From Dryomyza anilis (Eukaryota; Arthropoda; Insecta; Diptera; Dryomyzidae), in assembly GCA_951804985.1 (NCBI GenBank), contig OX638130.1, forward strand, positions 84,128,583 through 84,192,582: a DNA stretch of 64,000 bases. The letters run 5' to 3'. The position numbers and the translations under genes are program-made. Each line of letters opens with the position of its first letter. Within the stretch, counting starts at the first letter, position 1. A model generated the notes under the pieces. That model did no database searches. It saw nothing but the letters and a program-made list of their open reading frames with translations, and was not told the origin of the DNA. Positions 21,205 through 31,767 of this stretch are shown here, one piece after another.

Positions 21205-23045
21205 ACAGAATTGATTAAGAGTTTAATGGAGTTTACAAATCTTTAAAATAACTTCAAACTGACATTGAATTGTCAAAAAGGAATCAACAAAAGAATTTTA
21301 ATTTTCAGAAGAACACAAAAAACATTACTTTAAACCGAAAAGAAGCCAATTAATCCCTTCGTGCGCGATTACAATCAATACAAATTTCGATGTTTTTTCT
21401 GAAATATGCCTAATATTTAGAGCAATTCCCTGTTTAAAATTGTTATAACCACATATTACAATCTAAGCTTAGTCTACATCTCGCGTATCAAATTTATTTT
21501 TATTTGTTTTCACTGAAAACTCATTTGAGTGTCATGTTCACAGCGAGATTTGTACGATTTTCATGCATTTTCATTTGTTTCTATTTTTTTATTTTGCTTT
21601 AGAAGCAAATACGCCGTAGTCACTGACAGCAACCGGGGACACAATAAGCGACGCAGCCGCGAGCACTTTGCAAATTTTTTAAAAAATTCTATAAAAAAAT
21701 AATTTTAATAAAAGTAAAACTAGAAAACAATAGCATAAAAGTAAAAAAGAAGAATTTTTGTTGAAATCTTCGGGTTCAGTGTGACTGCGGCTGTCGTTGT
21801 CGCTGGTCCCAGTTGCAATTTTCCTCCATAAGCTTTTCGCATTATTTTTTTAGCTCTTGCTTATGATGCCTTATATCAGCATTTGAGGCTTTACTTTTTT
21901 CGGATTTTTTTTCACAATTTTTATGCATTTTTTTTTTTGATTCAGTTCACAATTTGCAGCAGATATTGAATTGGATTTTCTTGCTGTCGCTGCTGCCATG
22001 TTGCTGGCACATTTTTTATTGTTGCAGGGCGGCTGGTTGGTTCGAGATGTTGTGTCTGCTGTTGCTGCTCATAAGAATTGCTATTGCCGCGTATGCGTAT
22101 CCATGAGATTCTTTGCTGGCATTGGGATAAAAAATACTTTTTTTTATTTTATTTTGCAAACGGAAATGGAGGATATCAAAATCACGTTCGTTACACGTTT
22201 TTCTGCATGCATATTTGAAATGGAAAAAGCCACTACAACAACAATAGCAAATGCTGCATATAATACAACAACGAGCAGCTACTACAAGAACAACAAAAGC
22301 ACATAAACGCAGAATAAGCGCAAAAAATCCGTCGATGAAGCAAAAATGATGAAGCGCAAAAATGCTGCTGCTTCCAGAGCGAGATGTTCTCAACTCCACG
22401 TAGTAGATATTCGTAGTAACTACTTGATGCAGTTGAGCGTAGCGAACATGGCGGTCACTAACAGAAAAATAGAGTTGCCAACAGTTTGAAAAATTCGTAG
22501 AAGTTTAAGGACTGAAATCCATCGAAATGTATAGGGTAAATTGTTTCAGATAATTCAGATTTTCTTTTAATTTTTTATTTAACAACCGCTATATTTTGAT
22601 ATTTTTCATATGTGCAATAAAATGATATAATTTACAAACAAAAATACTGGAAGTATTTCATAAAATTCATGGAAAGACTAAATTACTAAGTATGCCATTC
22701 ATTCTCACGATATCGGACACTTTCTCGTTGGTAGATATCTATGCGTTCGGTCCTGTAAAAGGAATTTTGAAAATTGATATGAACATATAATTTGTCTTCT
22801 GTTATGCATGTTTTGAATAAAATAAAAATAAGTCTGAATCTATATCTAACGCTTACCAACCAATATAATTCTCAAAAACGTGGTTTTTCGTTTATGTCGA
22901 ATATCCTCGAAACTGGACGTACAGGGTAAAAACTGAAAACTCCATTCTTATTAGAATGTCCAAATACATAAGAATATGTAGCTTTCATTTCTGGCGTCGA
23001 AAATTTTTGTCAAATGTGCGCAGAGTGTAATGAAAGTTCATGATT
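21205..23045. other. Single-copy region, island at 21600-22450
   Basis: 21600-22450 is GC-richer with CpG (GCGACGCAGCCGCGAGCAC, GCGGCTGTCGTTGTCGCTGG) and GCTGCTG/CAACAAC runs. Frames of 111 and 127 codons on opposite strands overlap at 21971-22399; neither has a recognisable domain and both are trinucleotide-driven. 22690-22760 resembles family H (ATATCGGACACTTTCTCG, GTAGATATCTATGC versus 29685-29745). Confidence 0.35.
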
Positions 23046-23049
23046 TCCT

Positions 23050-24488
23050 CACGGTGGTCTAGAAGCAATCAGAAGAATAACAAAAATATACCCGGTACAA
23101 ATAGGGTTATATTCATAATCATTCCTTGTTTAAAAATCCATTTGAACCAACATTTTTCATTTCCTTTTCTCAAGATATCGTCATTTCAAGGCTTTTTCAC
23201 AATTTTTCTCTATTTCTTATTAAAAATATATTACATAGTGCGGGAAAATGGCCATTTTTTAATTGATCTCCCATTTTAATTATTTTGTGCTTCTATATGG
23301 TCTACTAAAAAAAAAAGTGTTGTATATTCTTATACCCCTACACGTCTCGGTTAGGCGCTATAGGCTCCGAAAGGGTTCAAAGGATAACCAATAGAGTAGT
23401 TCGTCATTTTGTAGCGAAATGGTTCATAGTACGTTTCTATTGTCTAAGGAGCGATTATAGGGAACATCTTAATGATGATTTATACTGAATACTTAATATT
23501 TGAATCTTAACGATTAGCCACTATTTTTAATGGCTTTCTAAAAATAAGACTGATGCCATTTACGGAATCAGTGTCACAATTTTAACTAAGAATTACTGCA
23601 TTTTTTTCTGCATCACACTTATTGTAATAATATATTTCTAAAGCCTGAATCACACGATTGAATTAAGACCCAACTTTTGAATCAATTTTTAAACAATTTT
23701 AATATCAATCGTGTGATTGCCCAATTTTCCATAGAAAAATGGGACAATGTTTCAAAAGTTGGGTCTTTATTCAATCGTGTTATTCATGCTTTAGACTTTA
23801 TTGAAAATTGAAGTTAGAACTATTTTTCTCTGATAGTAGGCTTATATTTCAGAAATAGTATGTGTTGGAGAATTCAGTTGTTTAGAGACCCCAGCTCATT
23901 TTCAAAGACGAACATTTTCTCCAAATATATTATGATAGTTTTCTGACTTCTTCTTCTGGTTATAACTCCTTAAAGGTATTGTTATTAGAAAACCATTAAA
24001 TATAGTGGTTAATCGTTAAGATTCAAACTTTAAGTATACAGTGTAAATCATCTTTAGGATGTTCCCTATAACCGCTCCTCAGACAATAGAAACGTACTAT
24101 GAACCATTGCGCTAGAAAATGAAGAACTCTATTTCTACTTTTTGAACCCTTTCGGAGCCCATAGTGCCTAACCCAGACGTGTATGGGTATAAGAATATAC
24201 AACACTTTTTTTTCAGAAGACCATATAGAAGCACAAAATAAAAAAAAAATCGGAGTTAAATTAAAAATTTTGGCATTTTGCCGCACTGTGAAGTATATTT
24301 TTAATGAGAAATAGACAAATTGAAAAATATTTTTTAAATTGAACGTAAATGACGATATTTTGAGAAAAGGAAATGGTAGGATTTTGGCTCAAACGCATTT
24401 TTAAACTGAAAATGATGATGAATATAACCCTATTTGTACTTTTTATACCCATTTTTGTCATACTAGTGATTGCTTCTAGATCACCGTG
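23050..24488. mobile_element. Foldback element with CACGGTG ends and ~500-bp arms
   Basis: Left end CACGGTGGTCTAGAAGCAAT; the right end complements to CACGGTGATCTAGAAGCAAT. Inversion continues through ~500 bp per arm (23050-~23545 and ~23985-24488) at perhaps 75-85% identity by eye, sharing TACAAATAGGGTTATATTCA and GAAACGTACTATGAACCAT. TCCT flanks both ends (23046-23049, 24489-24492). The CACGGTG terminus is like Transib termini, but the expected 5-bp GC-rich target site is not seen, so superfamily is tentative. A TA-flanked MITE occupies the centre. No transposase. Confidence 0.75.
23641..23791. mobile_element. 151-bp TA-flanked MITE nested in the foldback
   Basis: TIR AAGCCTGAATCACACGATTG, then AATTAAGACCCAACTTTTGA; the right end complements to AAGCATGAATAACACGATTG. 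About 42 bp are inverted with few mismatches. TA lies on both sides (23639-23640, 23792-23793), as for Tc1/mariner-type MITEs. It sits in the loop between the two arms. Confidence 0.8.
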
Positions 24489-24614
24489 TCCTGTCTAACA
24501 TTCGATTCGATATTGATGTGAGAATATGATGTGATAAAGATGTGAGAATATCGAAAGGATATTCAAAACTTTACAAAAAAATAAGATTTTTGAAATATAA
24601 CAATTATATAGTAA

Positions 24615-25671
24615 ACTAGCTGGACCCGTACACGACTCGTGCAAAGATTTTGTGAATGCAAGGTTATGGAGCAATTTTATAAATATAAATAACATTTTTA
24701 TTATTTATATCAGGGACCCGTAGACGTATTTTTTATTGGTTTTATAAATGTAGTAACCAAAACCTAACTAATTCTCCGCTAAAACAACTGTTCTCATATA
24801 CAATTCTTTCTCAGACTGTGCTTCCCCGTAGAATTCTTCCCAGTAGAATTCTTTCCCGTAGAATTCTTCCCCGTAGAGTTTTTCCCAGTAGAAGTTTTAT
24901 TGTGGTTACTTTTAGTGTGGTGAGTTTTAGTGTTATGAATTTTAGTGTGGTGAGTTTAAGTGCAGTGAATTTTATTATTGTGAGTTTTAGTGTGGGGAAT
25001 TTTAGTGTGGTGAATTTTAGTGTGGTGAATTTTAGTGTGACGAATTTTAGTGTGACGAATTTTGGTGTGGTGAGTTTTAGTGTGGTGAGTTTTAGTGTGA
25101 TAAGTTTTAGTGTGGTGAATTTGAGTGTGGTGAAATTTATTGTGTTGAGTTTTAGTGTGGTGAATTTTGGTGTTTTGAATTTGAGTGTGGTGAATTTTAG
25201 TATGGTGAGTTTTAGGGTAGTAAATTTTAGTGTGATGAGTATTAGAGTGGTGAATTTTAGTGCGGTGAATTTTGATGTGGTTGATTTTGTTTTCTATCCT
25301 TTTTTTTCTGTTGTTTTTGAGTTATTGCTTAAGTTTTGTGCTTTTACTTTCACTTTTGTGTTTGATTTTTCCTTTTGTTTTTGTGTTTTTGCTTTTGTAT
25401 TTATTTTTTATTTGAGTTTTTTGTTTCATCTTCTTAGCTTGTGTATGTGCCGAGATATGTCGTTTTGAAAGTTTAGGTCGTATGGGAGGTGCCACTCCCC
25501 TTTGTCCAACCTCGCCCATATATAGCCTATGACACCCTCCGGACTCCATAGTATCCTGGTACAAAATTTGAGTTAAATTGGTTCAGCGGTTTAGAAGTGA
25601 TGCTGGAACAAACAGACAGACAGACAAACCGACAGACTGACAGACGGACCTAGAGTTTTATATATATAGAT
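24615..25671 (+). mobile_element. Family A VNTR element, copy 5, full length
   Basis: Head ACTAGCTGGACCCGTACACG; hinge TTTTATAAATGTAGTAACCA; VNTR1 ~24825-24890 (few units); VNTR2 ~24895-25290 (about 26 units); T-rich tract ~25290-25435; tail GTATGGGAGGTGCCACTCCC to GAGTTTTATATATATAGAT. This is the best reference for module order. A 216-codon open frame spans VNTR1, VNTR2 and T-rich modules because 15-bp units never shift frame. It translates to (FSVVN)-like repeats and is not considered a gene. Confidence 0.85.
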
Positions 25672-25676
25672 AATTC

Positions 25677-26110
25677 TCGGAGTGAGTGCGAGACCTATTT
25701 GAGGCATCGAAGAGCATATTGAATAGACAGGGTATATAGAATTATAACGATATTTTTGTCATTATACATATCGAAATGGTTTTATTTTCGATAAACAAAT
25801 TTTATTTGTTTAGAAAATTATCAGTGATATCGGTTCGAGACCGTTTCGAGATGTCGTAGAATTCATTGGATCTCGATTATGATTCTTGGTTATGATTTAC
25901 GGCATCGAAGAGCTTCGAGACATGTCAGACTGGGTTTAGTTTTTTGCCAAAAGTTCTAAAAATTCAATTTTTTAATACATTACGTTTATAATTATTATAT
26001 AAAATTTGAAAATGATAGTCAAATGGTTTGCAGTGTTGTGAAAAAAAAAATTATTCGAGAAAGCATCGAAGCTTCGGAGGACTCCGAAACATGGCAGACT
26101 GGGTATTTCC
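25677..26110 (+). repeat. Family H motifs, three occurrences
   Basis: GGCATCGAAGAGCTTCGAGA then CATG(G/T)CAGACTGGGTT occurs at ~25911, and variants at ~25694 and ~26063. GATATCG/CGATATC-like words lie between. The same block recurs at 29960-30002 and 38575-38611. It ends at GGCAGACTGGGT each time, suggesting an element terminus. Confidence 0.6.
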
Positions 26111-26174
26111 AAAATGTCGAATATTTGTACTATATAAATTAACTGTAAAAGGATGATTGCACATTTTAGCTCAT

Positions 26175-26320
26175 TAAATTAAAGAGAAGAATTATCCGGA
26201 GAAGAATTGTCTCGAGAAAAATGGTGTCGGGGAAAATTTGTCTGCGGAAGAATTGCCTTGGGGAAGAATTGTCTGTGGATGAATTCTTCGGGGAAGAATT
26301 GTATCGGGAATGAATTGTCC
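26175..26320. repeat. Solo VNTR1-like array
   Basis: About nine degenerate 15-bp units (GGGGAAGAATTGTCT, GGATGAATTCTTCGG) without any family A head, VNTR2 or tail. It abuts the start of E copy 2 at 26322. Either a leftover of a family A copy or an independent microsatellite of the same unit. Confidence 0.6.
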
Positions 26321-26321
26321 C

Positions 26322-27567
26322 ACACGGATAGAAAAGATTTGTTTGAATATGTTTGAATGTAATTAAAAAATAATACGAAATCACCATACATGTATTACGA
26401 ATGAAGTGTAATTAAATAATTGTTTAGATTGTAATAACATATTACTATGTGTAAACATTTTCTATAGTCCCCAGCAGAATCTGTCAAACTTATCATAAAT
26501 ATGTTACAATACAAACATAATATTTTAATTGCATTTGAATATCCTATTTCTTGGCAGTTTACTTGGTTATAACTATGTTTCAAAACAAACAGAAAATGTT
26601 ATTCAAATCTAATTATAACGTATGTTCGCAACACTCGTCTTCATTCGATTAGATATCGACAGACGAAGTTGGCAACGTTGCGTTGCATTTTCTACCTACG
26701 CCATCTTTTCCCATCGTTTGAACATATTGATGTTTAAAAACAAACAAAAAAGAAATTGGATTTAAATAAATGTATTCTTCCAACATTCTTCCTGTATACG
26801 AAGTTGGCACTCGTTGAGCAGAATTCGCTATTTACGTCTCTTTTGTCATCGTCTGAAGTATGTATTGGTCCTTTTAAACATACTGATGTTTGAAAAGAAA
26901 CAAAAAAAAACTAATTAGATGTAAATAAAACTATTCTTGCAATATTATTCTTGTATACGAAGTTTACACGTGGTGACCGCCATTTCCTGCGTACGTGTCT
27001 TTTGATGTTTGTTGAGAAAACGTATTCGTATCGGTAATACGATGTCATTTGTAAATTTTAAAAATATACAAATTGTGGTACAAATAGTAACAAATAATAT
27101 CATTTAATAGCGCAGTATATAATATAATTGTTTTTTTTTTTTCTAAAAATATTGTGAAAAGCCGACACGGATATTTCATCAAAAAAATCACAACTGAATA
27201 ATCAGTGCTTCTGTTTTCAAACAGAATTCGTTATGGTTTTTTACCACAGACTCCGCGAATTCCTTGATTTTTAATAAAAATTAATAAAAAAAAACAATAT
27301 TTTATTTTTATTTTCAGAATTAGTTTCTAAAAATATTTAGATATGTTTTTATGCAGACATACTTCTTTTTGAACTGAAACAACTGATATGTTTCTCTGGA
27401 AACATATTTGTATTCTGGTCAATACAAATCATGTTATATTTTAAACATATTTATGTTTCGGTTCAAATATTTTTTTTTGTTTGGATGTAGTTATTATTAC
27501 TACTATTATGTTTCTATTAGAACATATACCATTTTAAGGGGCAACATCAAAATGTTTCCGTGATATC
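26322..27567 (+). mobile_element. Family E element, copy 2, 3' end missing
   Basis: Begins ACACGGATAGAAAAGATTTG and follows copy 1 through the sub-repeats, the ATATGTTTCTCTGGAAACAT palindrome, and GGGCAACATCAAAATGTTTCC. It lacks a ~200-bp block found in copy 1 and stops before the GTTTGGGAGAGC end. Confidence 0.75.
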
Positions 27568-28160
27568 AAACAATTTCTGTCTTTCATTTTAGGGACCTTT
27601 CATTTATTTATGACAAATAATTTTAAATCTAATATCTAAAATTTTATAATGGTTTGCGTAAAATTACATTGTAAACTTTGCCGTTGGCAACTCTGCACAG
27701 CAATCGCAACAAGAAGAACACGGTAACCGGAAATCATTTTTAGATTTTTGAGTTCTCTTCGGTGGCACGTTTGAATTGGAACCATAAGATGCGATTGCGC
27801 TCGCATACAGCTTCCGACGAACAAATGAAAAAAATTAAAAAAAAAAAACAAAAAGTTAAAATAAAAAAAAAATCCAAAAATGGCAGAAGCAACTTTCAAA
27901 AAAATCTCGTTGAATTCAACGAATAAAAATAGTTGCATAAAATACAGCCAAGTGCTATCTGTGCCTCCTCTTCGAACTGTTCCAGCTCCAGAGTTACTGT
28001 GACGCAGACTGCAACATGTCGGTCGACTCTCCTCCGCAGGACTACTTTGCACAGTATACAAAAAACAAACTTACAGAAGTTGTTGCCTCGCATAACGATA
28101 AACGCCCCCTTTTTCGAGATACGGAATTTGTTGCAGGTACCCTTTGGTTGTCTGTCGGTT

Positions 28161-28184
28161 GGTCGGTCGGTCGGTCGGTCGGTC
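28161..28184. repeat. Microsatellite (GGTC)n
   Basis: Six perfect GGTC units, flanked by imperfect GGTT and CTGTCTGTC. Confidence 0.95.
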
Positions 28185-28271
28185 GACTGTCTGTCAGTTG
28201 AAATGTCTGCCTTTCTGTCGTTGGTTGTTGCAGTCAAAGTCGTTTCTACTTGAGAAAAATATGAAGCATGA

Positions 28272-28589
28272 AAAAATCAAAAGGGGGCAGCTACAGAAGA
28301 AGATGCTGTAGCTGCAGTTGCTGCTCCAGCAGTAGAGGCAGCAGCAGCAACAACAGAAGCAAAGAAGTTGCTGCAGCAGTTAAATGAAATGTTGCAACAA
28401 AACTCAAACGAAATTCCACTCCGGGGAGAAATGAACTCACTTTGTGGCAAAGTTAAGAAATGCATTTGTTGTTGTAACAACACCAGCAACGACAACGACA
28501 ACAACAACAACATCACCAGAACAACAGCAACATCAACTAAAAAAGACACTTACAACAAAGTACAGCATAGAACCAACAAGAACTACTAG
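28272..28589 (+). CDS. Weak candidate coding frame, Ala/Gln/Asn-rich
   Basis: An uninterrupted 105-codon frame after a TGA, ending in TAG. It starts Ala/Glu-rich (about residues 6-28), has a Lys-Leu-Leu-Gln-Gln stretch, a Cys cluster (CICCC near residue 70), then an Asn/Asp run. No upstream ATG lies in frame before ~28389, so it would have to be an exon; no strong splice acceptor is visible. Trinucleotide repeats keep frames open by chance, and I recognise no family. Confidence 0.15.
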   Translation, partial: KNQKGAATEEDAVAAVAAPAVEAAAATTEAKKLLQQLNEMLQQNSNEIPLRGEMNSLCGKVKKCICCCNNTSNDNDNNNNITRTTATSTKKDTYNKVQHRTNKNY

Positions 28590-29440
28590 AAAATAGAACA
28601 GGTAAAGTAAAAAGTTGCTTTTGCCCTTTGGCGGTAGGAGCAGCAGAATCAGCAGCAGCACCAGATAAAGTGGACGAGTTGCTGGAAGAAATATAGGAAA
28701 ATTATGGCTTTAAGCTATAAAATAATAAATTTCCAGATTCAGTTTCTTTTTCTTCTGTTTTCGAGCAATATGCAAATGTACGGCGATAAGAATACCATTA
28801 GACAGATGCCTTTTGTTTGCCTTATTGTCATCTGTGCTAAATTTCACGATTCATTTTTCTAATCCTTTGATGGCCACAAGCATTTGGAAGTTCATAGTTG
28901 TTTGATTGTAAAGTTCACTGTCATTTCTAAATTATCTTAATTCTTATTTCTAGGGAAATTTATGTTTTTGGAGAGCCTTTGTTAGAGATAAAAAAATCAT
29001 GTAGGGTAGAAGGAGAGAAATCATTGCATTATGGATCTAGGTTCACATATAATACATAATATTATTGAATTATGAAAACTAAATATGTATACAATAAGTA
29101 ATAGGTACACCTTAAAATCAATATATTTTTATATTAATCCGAATTTCGATTAATCCGAATTAATCCGAATTTCATGTAGATTATTTCAAAATATTAGCTC
29201 ATTGTATTCTCAATGGAATACAAAAGAAATGTGATCGAAAACTCAAATCTGCAAAAAGTTAAAGACCTAAATATGTAGAAAAACAGGAGAATTGCAGATA
29301 TTTGTTTTACGTAATAACTCAAAAACTTAAGGCAATCTGAAAAAAACTGAATATGAGGTAGGATTAAAATCTTGACGTCCATCATAAAATCATACTAATA
29401 TCGCTGATAATTTTTTTTTTGTTGTGCTGTGTAATAGACG

Positions 29441-30005
29441 AGCAGTTTCACCGACTATTTCGCGGTAAATTTTATTTTTTAGATAAATAAAGTTCGATCT
29501 CGTTGCTTTATTGATTTTAATTTTTAAAATATCGCGAACTTTCACATTCTTTGACAAGATATGATATTTAAATATTTATCACATCGATAACGCAGTATTT
29601 TTGCAGCGATCTCGAACTTTGATCCTTTTTCGATACGAAATCGATACGAGATCAATGCGAGAAGACGAAGAATGATTCAGACGATATCGGACAATTTCTC
29701 GCACCGGTATCAAGCGTTAAATTGGATCTACATGGTAGGTAGATATCGATGCTTTTGTCGGAGTTTTCTTGGTACGAGAGAATTTTTGAAATCGAAATTA
29801 TATTGAAGAACAAAATGATCAAAGTTCGATAATCTTTCGAAAAATATTGCAATATCGATGTATATATCGAGTATATATCGTATCTTATAAATGCATTTAA
29901 ATGTAGAATAAATTATAAAAATTAAAATGTTAAAGCAACGAGATCGAAGTCATTTGATCAAAATTCGAGGCATCGGAGGTCTCCGAGACATGGCAGACTG
30001 GGATC
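29441..30005. mobile_element. Family H element with inverted arms
   Basis: GATCTCGTTGCTTTATTGAT and TTTAATTTTT at ~29490-29525 are inverted at ~29912-29950 (AAAATTAAAATG..AAAGCAACGAGATC). Between them are many ATCGAT/CGATATCG words. The right side ends with TCGAGGCATCGGAGGTCTCC and ACATGGCAGACTGGG. 22690-22760 carries part of the same interior. Exact ends are not fixed. Confidence 0.5.
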
Positions 30006-30185
30006 GTGCAGATGTCAAAAAATTTCTTTTATCGAGAAAACTCAGATAGAATGCATCGATATCTACATATCAGGTAGGTCCAATTTGACGGTCGATATCG
30101 CAGCTAGATTGTGTAAATTTTCAATCTACTCGCATTGTGGTAATGTTAAATGTTTCTGTAGTGATGAAGCTGTAAAGAAAGAAGG

Positions 30186-30500
30186 TGAATTTAAATCCAA
30201 TCTGCAGTCGTTAGAAACGCGAGCCTCGAAGTTGCGAGAGTTAGAAACAGAAGACTCGGGTGTAAAGATATTGAGATGCATGACGACTCGAATGAAGTTC
30301 CGCGAGCCTCGAAGTTGCGAGAGTTAGAAACAGAAGACTCGGCTGTAAAGATATTGAGATGCATGACGACTCGTATGAAGTTCCAGAACTTTAAATCCAA
30401 TCTGCAGTCGTTAGAAACGCGAGCCTCGAAGTTGCGAGAGTTAGAAACAGAAGACTCGGGTGTAAAGATATTGAGATGCATGACGACTCGAATGAAGACC
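30186..30500 (+). repeat. Tandem triplication of an 83-bp LINE segment
   Basis: Units start GCGAGCCTCGAAGTTGCGAG at 30219, 30302 and 30419 and end GACGACTCG(A/T)ATGAAG. The first two are 83 bp apart; before the third a 34-bp TTTAAATCCAATCTGCAGTC block, also found before the first, is repeated. In one frame each reads R-N-R-R-x-x-C-K-D-I-E-M-H-D-D-S-N-E, the EN-RT linker of LINE-R. Since 83 is not a multiple of three, the duplication breaks the frame. Confidence 0.8.
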
Positions 30501-30670
30501 GAAAATTCTTTCAGAAGTTAAGACGTTTGACCAGAGGTTTAAATATCCGAGCCTGTTCCTGTAGGTACGTCGAAAGAAATCTAGTAAAAGATATCCGGAG
30601 TACCCTGAACATATGGAGTGCACAATTTTCTCAACTGCTAGCTGGCGACAATGTCAAATATTCTGCCGAC
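30501..30670 (+). pseudogene. RTE-like LINE (LINE-R) linker fragment, left of MITE F
   Basis: Translates to RKFFQKLRRLTRG, then N-L-V-K-D-I-R-S-T-L-N-I-W-S-A-Q-F-S-Q-L-L-A-G-D, the stretch between endonuclease and reverse transcriptase. It aligns by eye with 60836-61150 minus (KFYEKILRLARG, HFSKLLIGDD). It is interrupted at 30671 by family F and resumes at 31160. No start, no full domain: a dead fragment. Confidence 0.75.
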
Positions 30671-31159
30671 ACACAGAAAAAAAATTCTTCAATTTGATGA
30701 ATTTATTCATAAAAATTATGAATTTTTTCACCAACTACCAGATTACTCATATTGATACCACCATTAATTAAATGACATATTAATGAATGCATTCATTATA
30801 TATATGAACAAAATATTCAATACAATGAATTGTCATATTGATGAATTTGTTCACAAAATTAACGAAAAAAAAACTTATTTTGATAGAAATTTGATTTAAT
30901 GAACAGCGTTCTTCAATATGATGAACATATATGTTGTATTTTATATTTTGGTTCATTAATGTGATGAAACGTATTCTTCACATACAGTTCATCATATTGA
31001 AGAACACCTTTTCGACAATTACCAAGCGTTCTTCATATTTATGATAGCATTCATAACAATAATGGCGTTAGTTATTTATATTATGAATGGTTCTTCAATA
31101 CAATGAATCATGGTTTGAAGAATGGAATTCATCAATATGATGCACATTTTTTTCTGTGT
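30671..31159. mobile_element. Family F MITE inserted in LINE-R
   Basis: Left end ACACAGAAAAAAAATTCTTC; the right end complements to ACACAGAAAAAAATGTGCAT. The 489-bp interior is packed with TTCATCATATTGAAGAAC, ATTCTTCAATATGATGAA and ATGAAT/ATTCAT words, giving high self-complementarity. LINE-R protein similarity resumes immediately after it, confirming the insertion. A short target duplication is not obvious. Confidence 0.8.
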
Positions 31160-31310
31160 AGAGAGATCGCGTGACAACTCTAGTTGCTGAAGACGGTGTT
31201 CAAATAGTGCCACCCGACCGTATTGAGGTCTGTACCGTAATTTCCAAGATGACGGATGTTCGTATGGTCTACCTGCTGAGTTATTTAAGACTCGTGATGA
31301 TGAGCTCAGA
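31160..31310 (+). pseudogene. LINE-R fragment, right of MITE F
   Basis: Reads LVAEDGVQIVPPDRIEVC, matching the D-x-x-V-x-I-P-x-P-D-R-x-E-V linker of 60836-61150 minus. After a frameshift it reads D-G-L-P-A-E-L-F-K, the residues following LKNNKAAGADG in RTE-type LINEs. It then loses similarity. Confidence 0.65.
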
Positions 31311-31537
31311 ATATTTTCAGATGAAAGCTGAAAATGGTATCAATCTATCGAGCGTATTATATCTAAACCCATCTTCAATTGCATTGGAACTGATTGGATC
31401 GGATTTAGATCGGATTTCTTCACTTTACAACATAGCTAGTTTCTGTAACTCCTTCGAGAAATACTCGAATAAAAGTGATGTCTGGTATGCTCGTGGAGTC
31501 ATTTTTGAATAGGGGAACTTTTGAGTTTCTGTATCTT
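31311..31537. other. Short single-copy stretch
   Basis: An open frame runs from the LINE fragment to 31512 without recognisable domain; it may be further degraded LINE. Confidence 0.25.
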
Positions 31538-31767
31538 CCCCGTGGGAAAAGGAGAACTAGTCTAAAAATTTCTAGTTCCAGAACTAGTCCAAAGTGAACT
31601 AGAATAAAAACTAGTTCAGAACTACAGTAAAGTAATGCATAAGGCAGTAAACTGACTCTCCGCAATGACAAGCCCATGTCAAATATTCGATTCCTCTCAT
31701 AGAAAAGAACTAATACGTAAGACGTAGTTCAGTACTAGTTCTGATCTAGTTACTTTTTCCAACAGGG
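31538..31767. mobile_element. MITE rich in GAACTAGTTC words (family J)
   Basis: Left end CCCCGTGGGAAAAGGAGAAC; the right end complements to CCCTGTTGGAAAAAGTAACT. Interior words ACTAGTTC/GAACTAGT occur at least eight times on both strands. TIRs are diverged (~75% by eye). Non-coding, 230 bp. Confidence 0.65.

Larger units (their letters stand above)
27568..29440. other. Single-copy region with trinucleotide-rich island
   Basis: 27640-28700 is GC-richer, with CAG/CAA runs and several overlapping frames on both strands (61-141 codons) driven by composition. Only the frame at 28272-28589 is listed separately. 28700-29440 is AT-rich; AATCCGAATT is repeated three times at ~29136-29172. Confidence 0.35.

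Noticed and set aside
23050..24488. Firm assignment to Transib
   Set aside because: Only the CACGGTG tip agrees; the expected 5-bp target duplication is not seen and no transposase is present.
24818..25468. 216-codon plus-strand open frame
   Set aside because: It spans VNTR1, VNTR2 and the T-rich tract of family A; 15-bp units cannot shift frame, so openness is automatic. The same repeats give His-rich frames on the other strand.
27636..28253. Frames of 106-141 codons on both strands
   Set aside because: They overlap in all directions and cross poly-A runs and the GGTC microsatellite; composition explains them.
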